Origin: Qipengyuania_C sp046254955
GTDB lineage: Bacteria; Pseudomonadota; Alphaproteobacteria; Sphingomonadales; Sphingomonadaceae
Length of the DNA: 64,000 nucleotides
NCBI RefSeq assembly: GCF_046254955.1
Contig: NZ_JBJXRG010000001.1
Coordinates: 1,736,001 to 1,800,000, forward strand
Direction of reading: 5' to 3'
Shown: positions 36,742-44,054 of the stretch, piece after piece
How positions within the stretch are numbered: position 1 is the stretch's first letter
How the letters are laid out: each line of letters starts with the position of its first letter
Notes under the pieces: model-generated
What the model saw: only the letters and a program-made list of their open reading frames with translations
Databases searched by the model: none
What the model was told of the DNA's origin: nothing
Position numbers and translations under genes: made by a program

Positions 36742-37836
36742 ATGGCGACAGAAAAAGCAGAGTACAGGGTTGTCGATCCGCAGGCGAAGGGGCCGGAAGC
36801 GGTGACTCGTTCGTTTGAAAACCAGGTCGCCTATTGCCGCGACAATGGCGCGCAGATCACTGCGTTGGTATGCCAGACGCTGCTCGATCTCTTGCCGGGC
36901 GAGCGGGGAGGGGCGGTGATGTGTCGCATCCGCGAATGGGCAGGTCCGGCGCTGGCTGACGCGCTGCCGCTTAGGATACCGGGCGGATTGCACACGTTGT
37001 ACCTGGCTGGGGATGCTCCTGAACTAGCGCCGATCTATCAAGGTCGGCGGGTCAGCAATGCCGCTAATCTTGTCGCCCATGTACTGGAGGCTCATGAGGC
37101 ACGGCTTCTTCCATGGCTTGATGGCCCGCCGCAGACGAACGAGGCGGGGCGATCAGCGAATTTCATCGCAGCGTTTCTGTGGCTGGCAGATCAAGGCTTG
37201 CCCCCGCGGTTTGTCCTCAACGAGATCGGATCGAGCGCCGGCATCAATCTGATGCTCGATCGCTATTCGTACGATCTTCGCGGCGTGACTTTCGGCCCTG
37301 AAAAATCGGCGCTGGCATTCGCTCCCGAGTGGCGCGGGGACGCCCCGCCGCAAGCGGATTTTGAAATCGTGTCAGCGCGCGGCTGCGATGTTCACCCTGT
37401 CGACCTCACCGATCCGCAGCAGGCCTTGCGTCTCAAAGGCTATATCTGGCCCGAAGCGACTGAACGGTTCGCGCGCATGGAGGGGGCGATTGTGGCCGCG
37501 CATGAGCAAAAGCCCGAAATCGCGAAACTGGATGCAGCGAGTTTTGTAGATCAAGTGCTCGCAGCGCCCCCGCTATCGGGCGAAACGACGGTCATCATGC
37601 ATTCTGTTGTCTGGCAATATGTACCAGAAGATCAGCGGCTTGCTATCGCCGGTGCGATCGAAGCTGCAGGTGCTGGTCGTACCTCCGAGGCGCCGCTGGC
37701 CTGGGTCTCGGTTGAGGCCAATCGCGATACGCATCGCCACGAGTTACGTGTTCGGTATTGGCCCGGCGGAGAGAAGGAACATTGCCTCGCCGTCGCTCAT
37801 CCACACGGCGCGTGGATTGAATGGCAGGCTGCGTGA
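36742..37836 (+). CDS. DUF2332 family protein
   Basis: A 364-residue protein with the layout of DUF2332: an N-terminal SFENQVAYC segment, a central Rossmann-like LNEIGSSAGINLMLDRYSYD, then TVIMHSVVWQYVPEDQR and the C-terminal HPHGAWIEW. The central motif resembles a SAM-methyltransferase fold, but no activity has been shown that I know of. AAAGGG lies 9 bases upstream of the chosen ATG. It is divergent from hisG and convergent with the SDR gene, with one base between stops. Confidence 0.82.
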   Translation: MATEKAEYRVVDPQAKGPEAVTRSFENQVAYCRDNGAQITALVCQTLLDLLPGERGGAVMCRIREWAGPALADALPLRIPGGLHTLYLAGDAPELAPIYQGRRVSNAANLVAHVLEAHEARLLPWLDGPPQTNEAGRSANFIAAFLWLADQGLPPRFVLNEIGSSAGINLMLDRYSYDLRGVTFGPEKSALAFAPEWRGDAPPQADFEIVSARGCDVHPVDLTDPQQALRLKGYIWPEATERFARMEGAIVAAHEQKPEIAKLDAASFVDQVLAAPPLSGETTVIMHSVVWQYVPEDQRLAIAGAIEAAGAGRTSEAPLAWVSVEANRDTHRHELRVRYWPGGEKEHCLAVAHPHGAWIEWQAA

Positions 37837-37837
37837 C

Positions 37838-38647
37838 TTACTCAGCTTCCATCTTGTCCATATAGCCCGCAGCAACCATCCCGGCCATTTGCTCATGTAG
37901 TTGCTCAGGCGTGCGACGCATCTCGCCCATCTGCTGTTCGACCCCTTCGGCGACGATGATCTCGCGTTCGCCTGCTTCCATGGCGTCAACCATGATTTTT
38001 GCCGCCGCGTCGGGCTTGATGCCATTGTCGATAACATCATCGCTGCGACCGCGGTTTGAGCCATCGGCGGTCAAAGCGTTGCGGCTCACGCCCGTCGCGA
38101 TTGATCCCGGGAAGATGGTGTGGACTTGTACGCCGTTGATCGAGAGCTCGGCGCGCAAGGCGTCGGCATATCCGGCGAGGCCGAACTTGGCTGCGGAATA
38201 GGCAGTGCGCATCGGGACACCGACTTTCCCGGCGATGGAGCTGATGAAGGCGAGGCTACCGCTCCCGCGTTCGGCCATGTGACCGATCAGGCCCTGCGCG
38301 AAGGCGATCTGGGCAGTGAGGTCGATATCGATGATATCGCGATAGACTTGGATATCGGTCTTAAGTGCGCGGCTCCGCTGCGAAACCCCGGCATTGGCAA
38401 TCGCGACATCGACATCGCCTTGCCATTCAATGGCTTTCCCGGTCGCGTCGGCCAGCGCAGCGTCGTCGCGCACATCGAAGGGGAGTACGAGGCATTCGCC
38501 GCAATCGGCGGCAACTTCGTCAAGCCGCGCTTGGTCGCGTCCCGATAGGATCAGCTTTGCGCCTCGGCTGACGTATTCGCGTGCCAGCGCTGCGCCAATT
38601 CCCGACGAGGCGCCGGTTATCCAAACTGTTTTGTCCTTCAAGCTCAT
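37838..38647 (-). CDS. Short-chain dehydrogenase/reductase
   Basis: A 269-residue classical SDR with the cofactor motif TGASSGIG (about residues 11-18), the NAG motif (AIANAGVSQRS) and the catalytic tetrad Ser-Tyr-Lys in ISSIAGK and YSAAKFG. The arginine soon after the glycine-rich loop favours NADP(H). The substrate is unknown. Its ATG overlaps the bolA stop, so it is translated from the same message. Confidence 0.92.
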   Translation of the reverse strand: MSLKDKTVWITGASSGIGAALAREYVSRGAKLILSGRDQARLDEVAADCGECLVLPFDVRDDAALADATGKAIEWQGDVDVAIANAGVSQRSRALKTDIQVYRDIIDIDLTAQIAFAQGLIGHMAERGSGSLAFISSIAGKVGVPMRTAYSAAKFGLAGYADALRAELSINGVQVHTIFPGSIATGVSRNALTADGSNRGRSDDVIDNGIKPDAAAKIMVDAMEAGEREIIVAEGVEQQMGEMRRTPEQLHEQMAGMVAAGYMDKMEAE

Positions 38648-38922
38648 GTGCTTTCTCCCGGTGCAAATGCTCGAATGGCGAGCGCGTGGACACGTTCGCC
38701 CGGGATATCGCCCAGCGTTTTGTTGACCAACCGCTGGCGACTGAGGCGTGACTGTCCGGCAAAGGCTTCCGCTTCGATCACCACAGTGAAATGCGACTCG
38801 CCCGATCCATCGTCGCCGGCGTGGCCGTGATGGTTCGCGCTGTCATTGATGACATCGAGCCGGCTTGGCGCGAAAGCTTCGCGCAGCAATTGTTCCATTT
38901 CCTGCTGGACCGGTCCGGCCAT
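38644..38922 (-). CDS. BolA family protein
   Basis: A 92-residue BolA/YrbA-type protein with VINDSANHHGHAGDDGSGESHFTVVI and RLVNKTLGDIPGERVHALAIRAFAPGE. The invariant histidine region that binds iron-sulfur clusters with monothiol glutaredoxins is present. GGGAG precedes the ATG at 38922. It is divergent from the J-domain gene and coupled to the SDR gene by a 4-base overlap. Confidence 0.92.
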   Translation of the reverse strand: MAGPVQQEMEQLLREAFAPSRLDVINDSANHHGHAGDDGSGESHFTVVIEAEAFAGQSRLSRQRLVNKTLGDIPGERVHALAIRAFAPGEST

Positions 38923-38974
38923 GCGGCGAATCTCCCTTTTGGGGTTTCCTAACGCGGTTTGCGTCCCCATCCTA

Positions 38975-39574
38975 ATGCGAATGCGCCAGACACGATTCCA
39001 TGGGCGATACGAAACTGAGGACCAGGTCTGCGAGCATCCTGCCTGTTCGGAGCCGGGCGAATTCCGTGCGCCCGGTACGCGTGGCCACGGCTTTGACGGA
39101 CCGGGCGAGTGGCGCTGGTTCTGCCTCGATCATGTGCGTGAATTCAATTCGGATTACGATTGGTTCGCGGGTATGAGCGCTGAGGAGATGTTCGAGGCGC
39201 AGGCTCCTGGCATGGGCTGGCGGACCGAGCAGCCAGCTTACCGTCCCACCGCCGGCGTCGATGGTATGCCGCGCTGGGCCGATTTCGACGATCCGCTCGA
39301 CGCGATTTCCGCGCGCGCCAACGGGATCAAGAGCAGGACACAGCGCGAGGCTACGATGGCGATGGACGGTCGCTTCAGCCGCGAAGAGGCGGGAGCGCTC
39401 GAAGTGATGGGACTTGGTCTCGATACCGACCGACGCAGGCTTCGGCGGCGCTATTCTGAACTTGTCCGCCGCTACCATCCCGACAGGAATGGCGGTGATC
39501 GCAAATATGAAAGTCGGCTCAACCGGGTCGTCGAAGCCTATCAATTGCTCAGAAAAAGCAGGGTTTTTGCATGA
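38975..39574 (+). CDS. J-domain protein with cysteine-containing N-terminal region
   Basis: A 199-residue protein. Residues 145-199 form a C-terminal J-domain with the HPD tripeptide at 168-170 (RRYHPDRNGGD), which stimulates Hsp70 ATPase. The N-terminal part has Cys19, Cys24 and Cys50 with HPAC and WFCLDH, possibly binding metal. Proteins of this layout commonly sit next to bolA and cobS/cobT in alphaproteobacteria. Here bolA is adjacent but cobS is 3.4 kb away. The next gene overlaps by 4 bases. Confidence 0.88.
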   Translation: MRMRQTRFHGRYETEDQVCEHPACSEPGEFRAPGTRGHGFDGPGEWRWFCLDHVREFNSDYDWFAGMSAEEMFEAQAPGMGWRTEQPAYRPTAGVDGMPRWADFDDPLDAISARANGIKSRTQREATMAMDGRFSREEAGALEVMGLGLDTDRRRLRRRYSELVRRYHPDRNGGDRKYESRLNRVVEAYQLLRKSRVFA

Positions 39575-39948
39575 ACTTACGTTTGATGATGGGACTGCCT
39601 GTAGTGTTGCTAGTCGCCGCCTGCCAGCAGGAGTCGGGGAGCGAGCAAACAGACGAGCTCGAATCCGAAACCATTACGCAAGTTGTCGTAACGGAGTGTT
39701 ACAATTCGGGTGGGGACATCTCCATCGCGATCAATGGTAGCCCATTGCTCCTGACCCCGGCTGGCCAGCGAGACGATACGACCGGGATTTGCTTCTGGGA
39801 CGGTATCTCGCTGCCAAGCTCTCTATCACTCTCATCGAACGAGCAAAGCGTTTCGCTTCGCAATGAGCGCGAAAAAGCATTGCTGATCCCCGCAACTGAA
39901 CCGGGTGCGGCGCGCTTCGTCAACAAAAGCGAGCTGCTGTTCGATTAG
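39571..39948 (+). CDS. Predicted lipoprotein, unknown function
   Basis: A 125-residue protein with a short signal peptide and lipobox VAAC (Cys18), then an acidic Ser/Glu linker and a compact beta-rich domain. I recognise no family. The start overlaps the J-domain gene stop (ATGA). Its own stop overlaps the stop of the convergent GST gene by bases 39945-39948. A conserved Cys pair may form a disulfide in the mature domain. Confidence 0.65.
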   Translation: MNLRLMMGLPVVLLVAACQQESGSEQTDELESETITQVVVTECYNSGGDISIAINGSPLLLTPAGQRDDTTGICFWDGISLPSSLSLSSNEQSVSLRNEREKALLIPATEPGAARFVNKSELLFD

Positions 39949-40577
39949 CTTGCTGCCGCCGCCTCTTCGATCAGCTTCTGGTCAACCTCGACGGCCTCGA
40001 TTGCCTTCTCGCGAGAGGTAATCCGCTCGACATAATTCTTGAACGGGGAACGCTCTTCGATTGAGTCGAAGCGCAAGCCCCAGATGAATTGGCTGCCGAA
40101 ATAAACATCAGCCATGGTGAAGCGGCTGCCTGCGGCAAAGTCGTTTTCCGATAACCAGCCTTCGCAGGCATCGAGCGTGCGCTCAAGCGTGCCGAAGCCT
40201 GCCGTCGCGGCACGTTCGGGCGGGATATCCCAATCCATTGCCTTGGCCAGGACCGCCTGCTCCATCGGTCCAGCAGCAAAGAACAGCCAGCGAAAATAGG
40301 CGGCGCGTTCGTGCTCGTCGGGCAACAGGCCGGCAGTCGGGTGCGTTTCTGCCAGGTAATGGCAAATCGCCGCCGCCTCCGTGATAACATGGTCGTGACC
40401 GCCATGATGATGCACGAGTGCGGGGACCTTGTTCATCGGATTGATCTGTTTGAAGCTTTCGGGCCGCGTCGCCCAGTCGAAGACGACATGTTCATAATCG
40501 GCACTCGCTTCATGAAGCGCCCAGCGCGCGATCTGTCCGCGGCTCATTGCCACGGTGTAGAAAGTGAATTCGGCCAT
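39945..40577 (-). CDS. Glutathione S-transferase family protein
   Basis: A 210-residue GST with a thioredoxin-like N-terminal domain (FTFYTVAMSRGQIARWALHEA; the Ser in AMSRG is the probable catalytic residue). NPMNKVPALVHH holds the cis-proline, and EAAAICHYLAE contacts glutathione. The C-terminal helical domain has RFTMADVYFGSQ with the capping box. The substrate is unknown. The ATG at 40577 follows an AGGA-type site (GAAAGGACGA on the minus strand). Confidence 0.9.
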   Translation of the reverse strand: MAEFTFYTVAMSRGQIARWALHEASADYEHVVFDWATRPESFKQINPMNKVPALVHHHGGHDHVITEAAAICHYLAETHPTAGLLPDEHERAAYFRWLFFAAGPMEQAVLAKAMDWDIPPERAATAGFGTLERTLDACEGWLSENDFAAGSRFTMADVYFGSQFIWGLRFDSIEERSPFKNYVERITSREKAIEAVEVDQKLIEEAAAAS

Positions 40578-40596
40578 CAGTCGTCCTTTCTCAAAT

Positions 40597-41442
40597 TCAA
40601 TTCTGCCGAAATGCCCAGCGCAAAGACTTGCCCGTCCCGAACGTCGCCGCGCGTGCTGCGAGCGCTTCCATGCCCGGCTTGCGCAGCCCCAGCATCGCCC
40701 GGGCAAATGGCGGGAGCATATCGACCGCACTTGTTCCTAGCATCTTCTGCAATGCAACCGGGGCGTTTTCAGGGCGCTGTGAAAGCACCAGGCTAGCAAT
40801 CTCACTCGCCGCTGTGGAGGCACTGAGATCGCTCCGCAATTCGCGAAATAGCGACTCGGCTTCGTTCGTCGTCACAGGCACGGGATCGGCGCCAAGCCCG
40901 CGTGCGATGATCGCAAACTGGCGATAGTATTCGTCCTGCTCGGCATAGGACATCATCGGCTTGGCGAAGCGCTTGTAAGCTGCAAGGAAGCTGGTCGCTT
41001 CGGCGACATGGACCCAGGCTAGTGTACGGGGATCGGTCGCCGAGTACGGTGAACCGTCGGGCAATGTCCCAGCCACCTTCGAATGAATGGCATTTACTCT
41101 CGCGATCACCTTGGCCGCTTCGTCTCGGTGTCCAAAAGTTGTGATCGCAATGAACCGCGCGGTCCGCCTCAGCCGGCCATGCATGTCATTGCGAAAGTCC
41201 GAATGGTCGAGCACGCCTTGCAGAGCGTGCGGGTGAAGCATTTGCAGCAATAGGCTTCGGATACCGCCCACCATCATGCCGACGACATCAGCGTGAACCA
41301 TGCGGATGGGGGTGTCCCTTCCGAACAGCGCCTCGTCCGACGGCGGGACCGGCTGCTGGCCACCCTCGACATCGTTGAAAGTTGCACGGACCCTCGAGAC
41401 GATCGCCTCTCGTATCGATTCTGCAGGTGAAGGAGGCGCCAT
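40597..41442 (-). CDS. MpaB/DUF2236 family protein (heme oxygenase-like fold)
   Basis: A 281-residue protein of the DUF2236 family, which includes rubber oxygenase Lcp and fungal MpaB. The core is GGIRSLLLQMLHPHALQGVLDHSDF, then RLRRTARFI, and the His-containing LAWVHVAEATSFLAAYKRF. In Lcp such residues surround a b-type heme. Whether this member is a heme oxygenase is an inference. It reads in the same direction as the GST gene, 19 bases away, so the pair may be one transcription unit. Confidence 0.8.
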   Translation of the reverse strand: MAPPSPAESIREAIVSRVRATFNDVEGGQQPVPPSDEALFGRDTPIRMVHADVVGMMVGGIRSLLLQMLHPHALQGVLDHSDFRNDMHGRLRRTARFIAITTFGHRDEAAKVIARVNAIHSKVAGTLPDGSPYSATDPRTLAWVHVAEATSFLAAYKRFAKPMMSYAEQDEYYRQFAIIARGLGADPVPVTTNEAESLFRELRSDLSASTAASEIASLVLSQRPENAPVALQKMLGTSAVDMLPPFARAMLGLRKPGMEALAARAATFGTGKSLRWAFRQN

Positions 41443-41487
41443 GGCTCGAACCTAGCGCCTCCCTTGCAAAAGCGCCAAGCTTTCCAA

Positions 41488-42072
41488 TCAGTGACGAGAG
41501 AGTCGCGCGGAGATCGTGGTCGTAGCATTCTCGAACACTGATGGATCGCCAGCCGCCCGCGCGACCAACTGCGCTCCCTGAAGCTGCGCCAGCAACGAAA
41601 TCGCATCGGTGGCAGGGTCGCCGCCGACCGATATCGAACGATCGCGCCTTCCCTTCAACAAGATTTGCTCAAGCCATGTGATCACCATGCGATTCGCCCG
41701 ATTGAGCACTTGTCGGATCTCCTCGCCAACTAGTTCTCGATCAGATGCCAGCGCAACACAAAGGCACAATCGGTCACCCCCTCCGAGCGCGCTCCGGTAC
41801 AATTCGATTGCCTGCGAAAGTGCCATCGCCCCTGTCCGATTGCGCGATTCAATATCGTTCAGCGCGCGCGCCAGCCGATCTGCATAGCGATCGAGTACCG
41901 CCAGTCCGAAAACCAGCTTGGTTGGGAAATGATGATGAATGCTAGCCTTGCGAATGCCAGCTTCGCGGGCAATATCGGCATAGCTAAATCCGGCATAGCC
42001 CCGGGATCGGATTGCTGATTCACCCAGATCAAGTAGTAGCTCTGGTGTACTCTCTGTCGCGGCGTTATTCAT
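41488..42072 (-). CDS. TetR family transcriptional regulator
   Basis: A 194-residue regulator with an N-terminal helix-turn-helix (FSYADIAREAGIRKASIHHHFPTK, about 31-54) and a variable ligand-binding C-terminal part. It is divergent from the cupin gene and lies upstream of the MpaB-like and GST genes. It may therefore control those two and itself. Candidate dyads lie just upstream. The ATG at 42072 gives the usual N-terminal length. Confidence 0.9.
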   Translation of the reverse strand: MNNAATESTPELLLDLGESAIRSRGYAGFSYADIAREAGIRKASIHHHFPTKLVFGLAVLDRYADRLARALNDIESRNRTGAMALSQAIELYRSALGGGDRLCLCVALASDRELVGEEIRQVLNRANRMVITWLEQILLKGRRDRSISVGGDPATDAISLLAQLQGAQLVARAAGDPSVFENATTTISARLSRH

Positions 42073-42076
42073 TACT

Positions 42077-42135
42077 CTACCTTCTAGTAGGTTGACGCGA
42101 TGATGGCAAGTGCATAGGTTGCCTACCAATAGGCA
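42077..42135. promoter_or_regulatory. Candidate TetR operators in divergent region
   Basis: Two short dyads lie in the 142-base gap between the TetR gene and the cupin gene: CTAC-N6-GTAG at 42077-42090, and TGCCTA-N4-TAGGCA at 42120-42135. Both share CTA/TAG half-site text, which fits autoregulation by a TetR dimer. No binding data support this. Confidence 0.4.
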
Positions 42136-42214
42136 GGTGGCTGTCTTAAGGCCATGAATATCCATCTGAATAAGTAATTATTCCGCCAAGTGGGATAGCT
42201 TGAGGACCGCGAGC

Positions 42215-42889
42215 ATGCTTATGGATTTCAATTCTGATTTTACGGAGCGGGCACGTGTGAGCTCCGCCAAGAGCCAATGGATTGCGTCTCCAATCCCCGG
42301 TGTTGAGCGGAAAATTCTGGATCGGGTCGGCGACGAGGTGGCACGTGCCACCTCGCTGGTAAGATACGCGCCCGGATCGTCATTCTCCGAACACACGCAT
42401 AGCGGCGGCGAAGAATTCATCGTGCTCGAAGGCGTGTTCCAGGACGAACATGGCGACTATCCGGCTGGCACCTATGTCCGCAACCCTATCGGAACACGGC
42501 ATGTTCCGCGATCGGATCGCGGCTGCGTCATATTCGTCAAGCTATGGCAGTTCGATCCGGCCGATCGGGTACAGATCTATTGCGATCTTTATTCGCATCA
42601 TATGGAGCAGAGCGATCGTGGAATCGATCGTGCACAGTTGCATCAGTTCGGGGATGAAGTTGTTTCATTCGAGCGCTGGCAGTCAGGCTTATCGTACCTG
42701 ATCGGGGATCCTTGTGGGGCGGAGGTATTCGTTCTCGAAGGATCAATCGCAGTCGATGGTTGCGAGTTGGGCAGATGGGATTGGTTTCGTGTTCCTCCGG
42801 GCGACTCTGTAGAAGCCAAGGCCGGTCTAGATGGCGCGGCTCTTTGGTTAAAGAGCGGGCATCTTTGTTCCACTACCATCCCCGGCTAG
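42215..42889 (+). CDS. ChrR-like double-cupin protein
   Basis: A 224-residue protein with two cupin domains. The first has HTHSGGEE and GTRH (His60, His62, Glu66 or Glu67, His96), a complete metal set. The second has lost most ligands (GAEVFVLEGSIAVDG). ChrR-type anti-sigma factors carry such a cupin after an N-terminal zinc domain, but that sigma-binding domain is missing here. A sigma role is therefore unsupported; a metal-dependent dioxygenase or sensor is as likely. The ATG at 42215 follows GAGG by 9 bases. Confidence 0.8.
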   Translation: MLMDFNSDFTERARVSSAKSQWIASPIPGVERKILDRVGDEVARATSLVRYAPGSSFSEHTHSGGEEFIVLEGVFQDEHGDYPAGTYVRNPIGTRHVPRSDRGCVIFVKLWQFDPADRVQIYCDLYSHHMEQSDRGIDRAQLHQFGDEVVSFERWQSGLSYLIGDPCGAEVFVLEGSIAVDGCELGRWDWFRVPPGDSVEAKAGLDGAALWLKSGHLCSTTIPG

Positions 42890-42999
42890 ACCACAACGAC
42901 GGGCACGATTTCCGGTTCTGCATGAGTACTTGCATTTGTGCTAGCCAAAGCATCCTCTGCTTGCGGCACGGAATGCGCAAGGCTAGGCGTGCTGGCGAA

Positions 43000-43992
43000 A
43001 TGAACGATATGACCGACAAGAGCTTCGAAGCCAGTAGCAAGACCGTGATGCCCGCGCCCGACATTAAAGTCGATGTGCGCGAAACCTTTGGCATTGATAT
43101 CGACTGGAAAGTCCCAGCATTCAGCGAAGCGGACGAGCGCGTCCCCGACCTGGATGAGAGTTATGTTTTCGATCCGGAAACGACGCTCGCGATCCTGGCC
43201 GGCTTTGCTCACAATCGCCGCGTGATGGTGCAGGGCTATCACGGAACAGGTAAATCTACGCATATCGAGCAGGTCGCGGCGCGGCTCAAATGGCCCTGTA
43301 TCCGGATCAATCTCGATGCGCATATCAGTCGTATCGATCTGATCGGTCGTGACGCGATCGTCCTGCGCGATGGACTGCAAGTGACCGAATTCCGCGAAGG
43401 CCTCTTGCCGTGGGCACTACAGCACCCGGTCGCGCTTGTGTTCGACGAATATGATGCGGGTCGCCCGGATGTGATGTTCGTGATCCAGCGGGTCCTCGAA
43501 CAGGCCGGCAAGCTGACCCTCTTGGATCAGAATCGAGTTATCCGCCCTGATCCGCACTTCCGCCTGTTTGCGACCGCGAACACGGTGGGGCTGGGCGACA
43601 CCAGTGGGCTGTATCATGGCACACAGGCAATCAACCAGGGTCAGATGGACCGTTGGAATATCGTGGTAGGCCTTAACTACCTGCCGGCCGATACCGAGCT
43701 GAATATCGTTGCATCGAAGAACCCTGAAAGCGACAAGACGGTGGTCGCGGATATGATCAAGGTTGCTGACCTCACTCGCCAAGGTTTCATGAACGGCGAT
43801 ATCTCGACGGTCATGAGCCCGCGGACGGTGATCACCTGGGCTCAGAATGCCGAGATCTTCAAGGATGTCGGTTTCGCATTCCGTCTCTCTTTCCTCAATA
43901 AATGCGACGAAGCGGAGCGAATGCTGGTGGCAGAATACTACCAGCGCGTGTTTGGGGAAGAGCTTCCCGAAAGTGTGCTCGCTGGCAACTGA
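43000..43992 (+). CDS. cobS: CobS-type AAA+ ATPase (cobaltochelatase subunit)
   Basis: A 330-residue AAA+ ATPase, the CobS length. It starts MNDMTDKSFE, has the family N-terminus FGIDIDWKVPAFSEADERVPDLD, Walker A QGYHGTGKST (84-86 is GKS), Walker B ALVFDEYDAGRPD and sensor text LFATANTVGLGDTSGLYHGT. CobS works with CobT and CobN to insert cobalt into hydrogenobyrinate diamide. CobT normally follows but does not here; the next gene is a penicillin-binding protein. Many sphingomonads keep cobS without a full cobalamin pathway, so its real client may be different. Confidence 0.92.
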   Translation: MNDMTDKSFEASSKTVMPAPDIKVDVRETFGIDIDWKVPAFSEADERVPDLDESYVFDPETTLAILAGFAHNRRVMVQGYHGTGKSTHIEQVAARLKWPCIRINLDAHISRIDLIGRDAIVLRDGLQVTEFREGLLPWALQHPVALVFDEYDAGRPDVMFVIQRVLEQAGKLTLLDQNRVIRPDPHFRLFATANTVGLGDTSGLYHGTQAINQGQMDRWNIVVGLNYLPADTELNIVASKNPESDKTVVADMIKVADLTRQGFMNGDISTVMSPRTVITWAQNAEIFKDVGFAFRLSFLNKCDEAERMLVAEYYQRVFGEELPESVLAGN

Positions 43993-44025
43993 GCTACGCG
44001 GGGTGCGGCGAACCCACTTGCTCTC

Positions 44026-44047
44026 CTGTATTGTTTATATAATACAG
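44026..44047 (+). promoter_or_regulatory. Dyad over a consensus -10 box upstream of PBP1A gene
   Basis: An inverted repeat CTGTATT-N8-AATACAG covers a perfect TATAAT at 44038-44043. Transcription would start near 44050, only about 5 bases before the ATG at 44055, giving an almost leaderless message. No -35 with correct spacing is obvious, which suggests activator or repressor control at the dyad. Confidence 0.5.
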
Positions 44048-44054
44048 TTCAGTG

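Noticed and set aside
44026..44047. CTGT...ACAG dyad as a LexA box
   Set aside because: The half-sites are 14 bases apart, not the 8 of an E. coli-type box, and alphaproteobacterial LexA sites use GTTC repeats.
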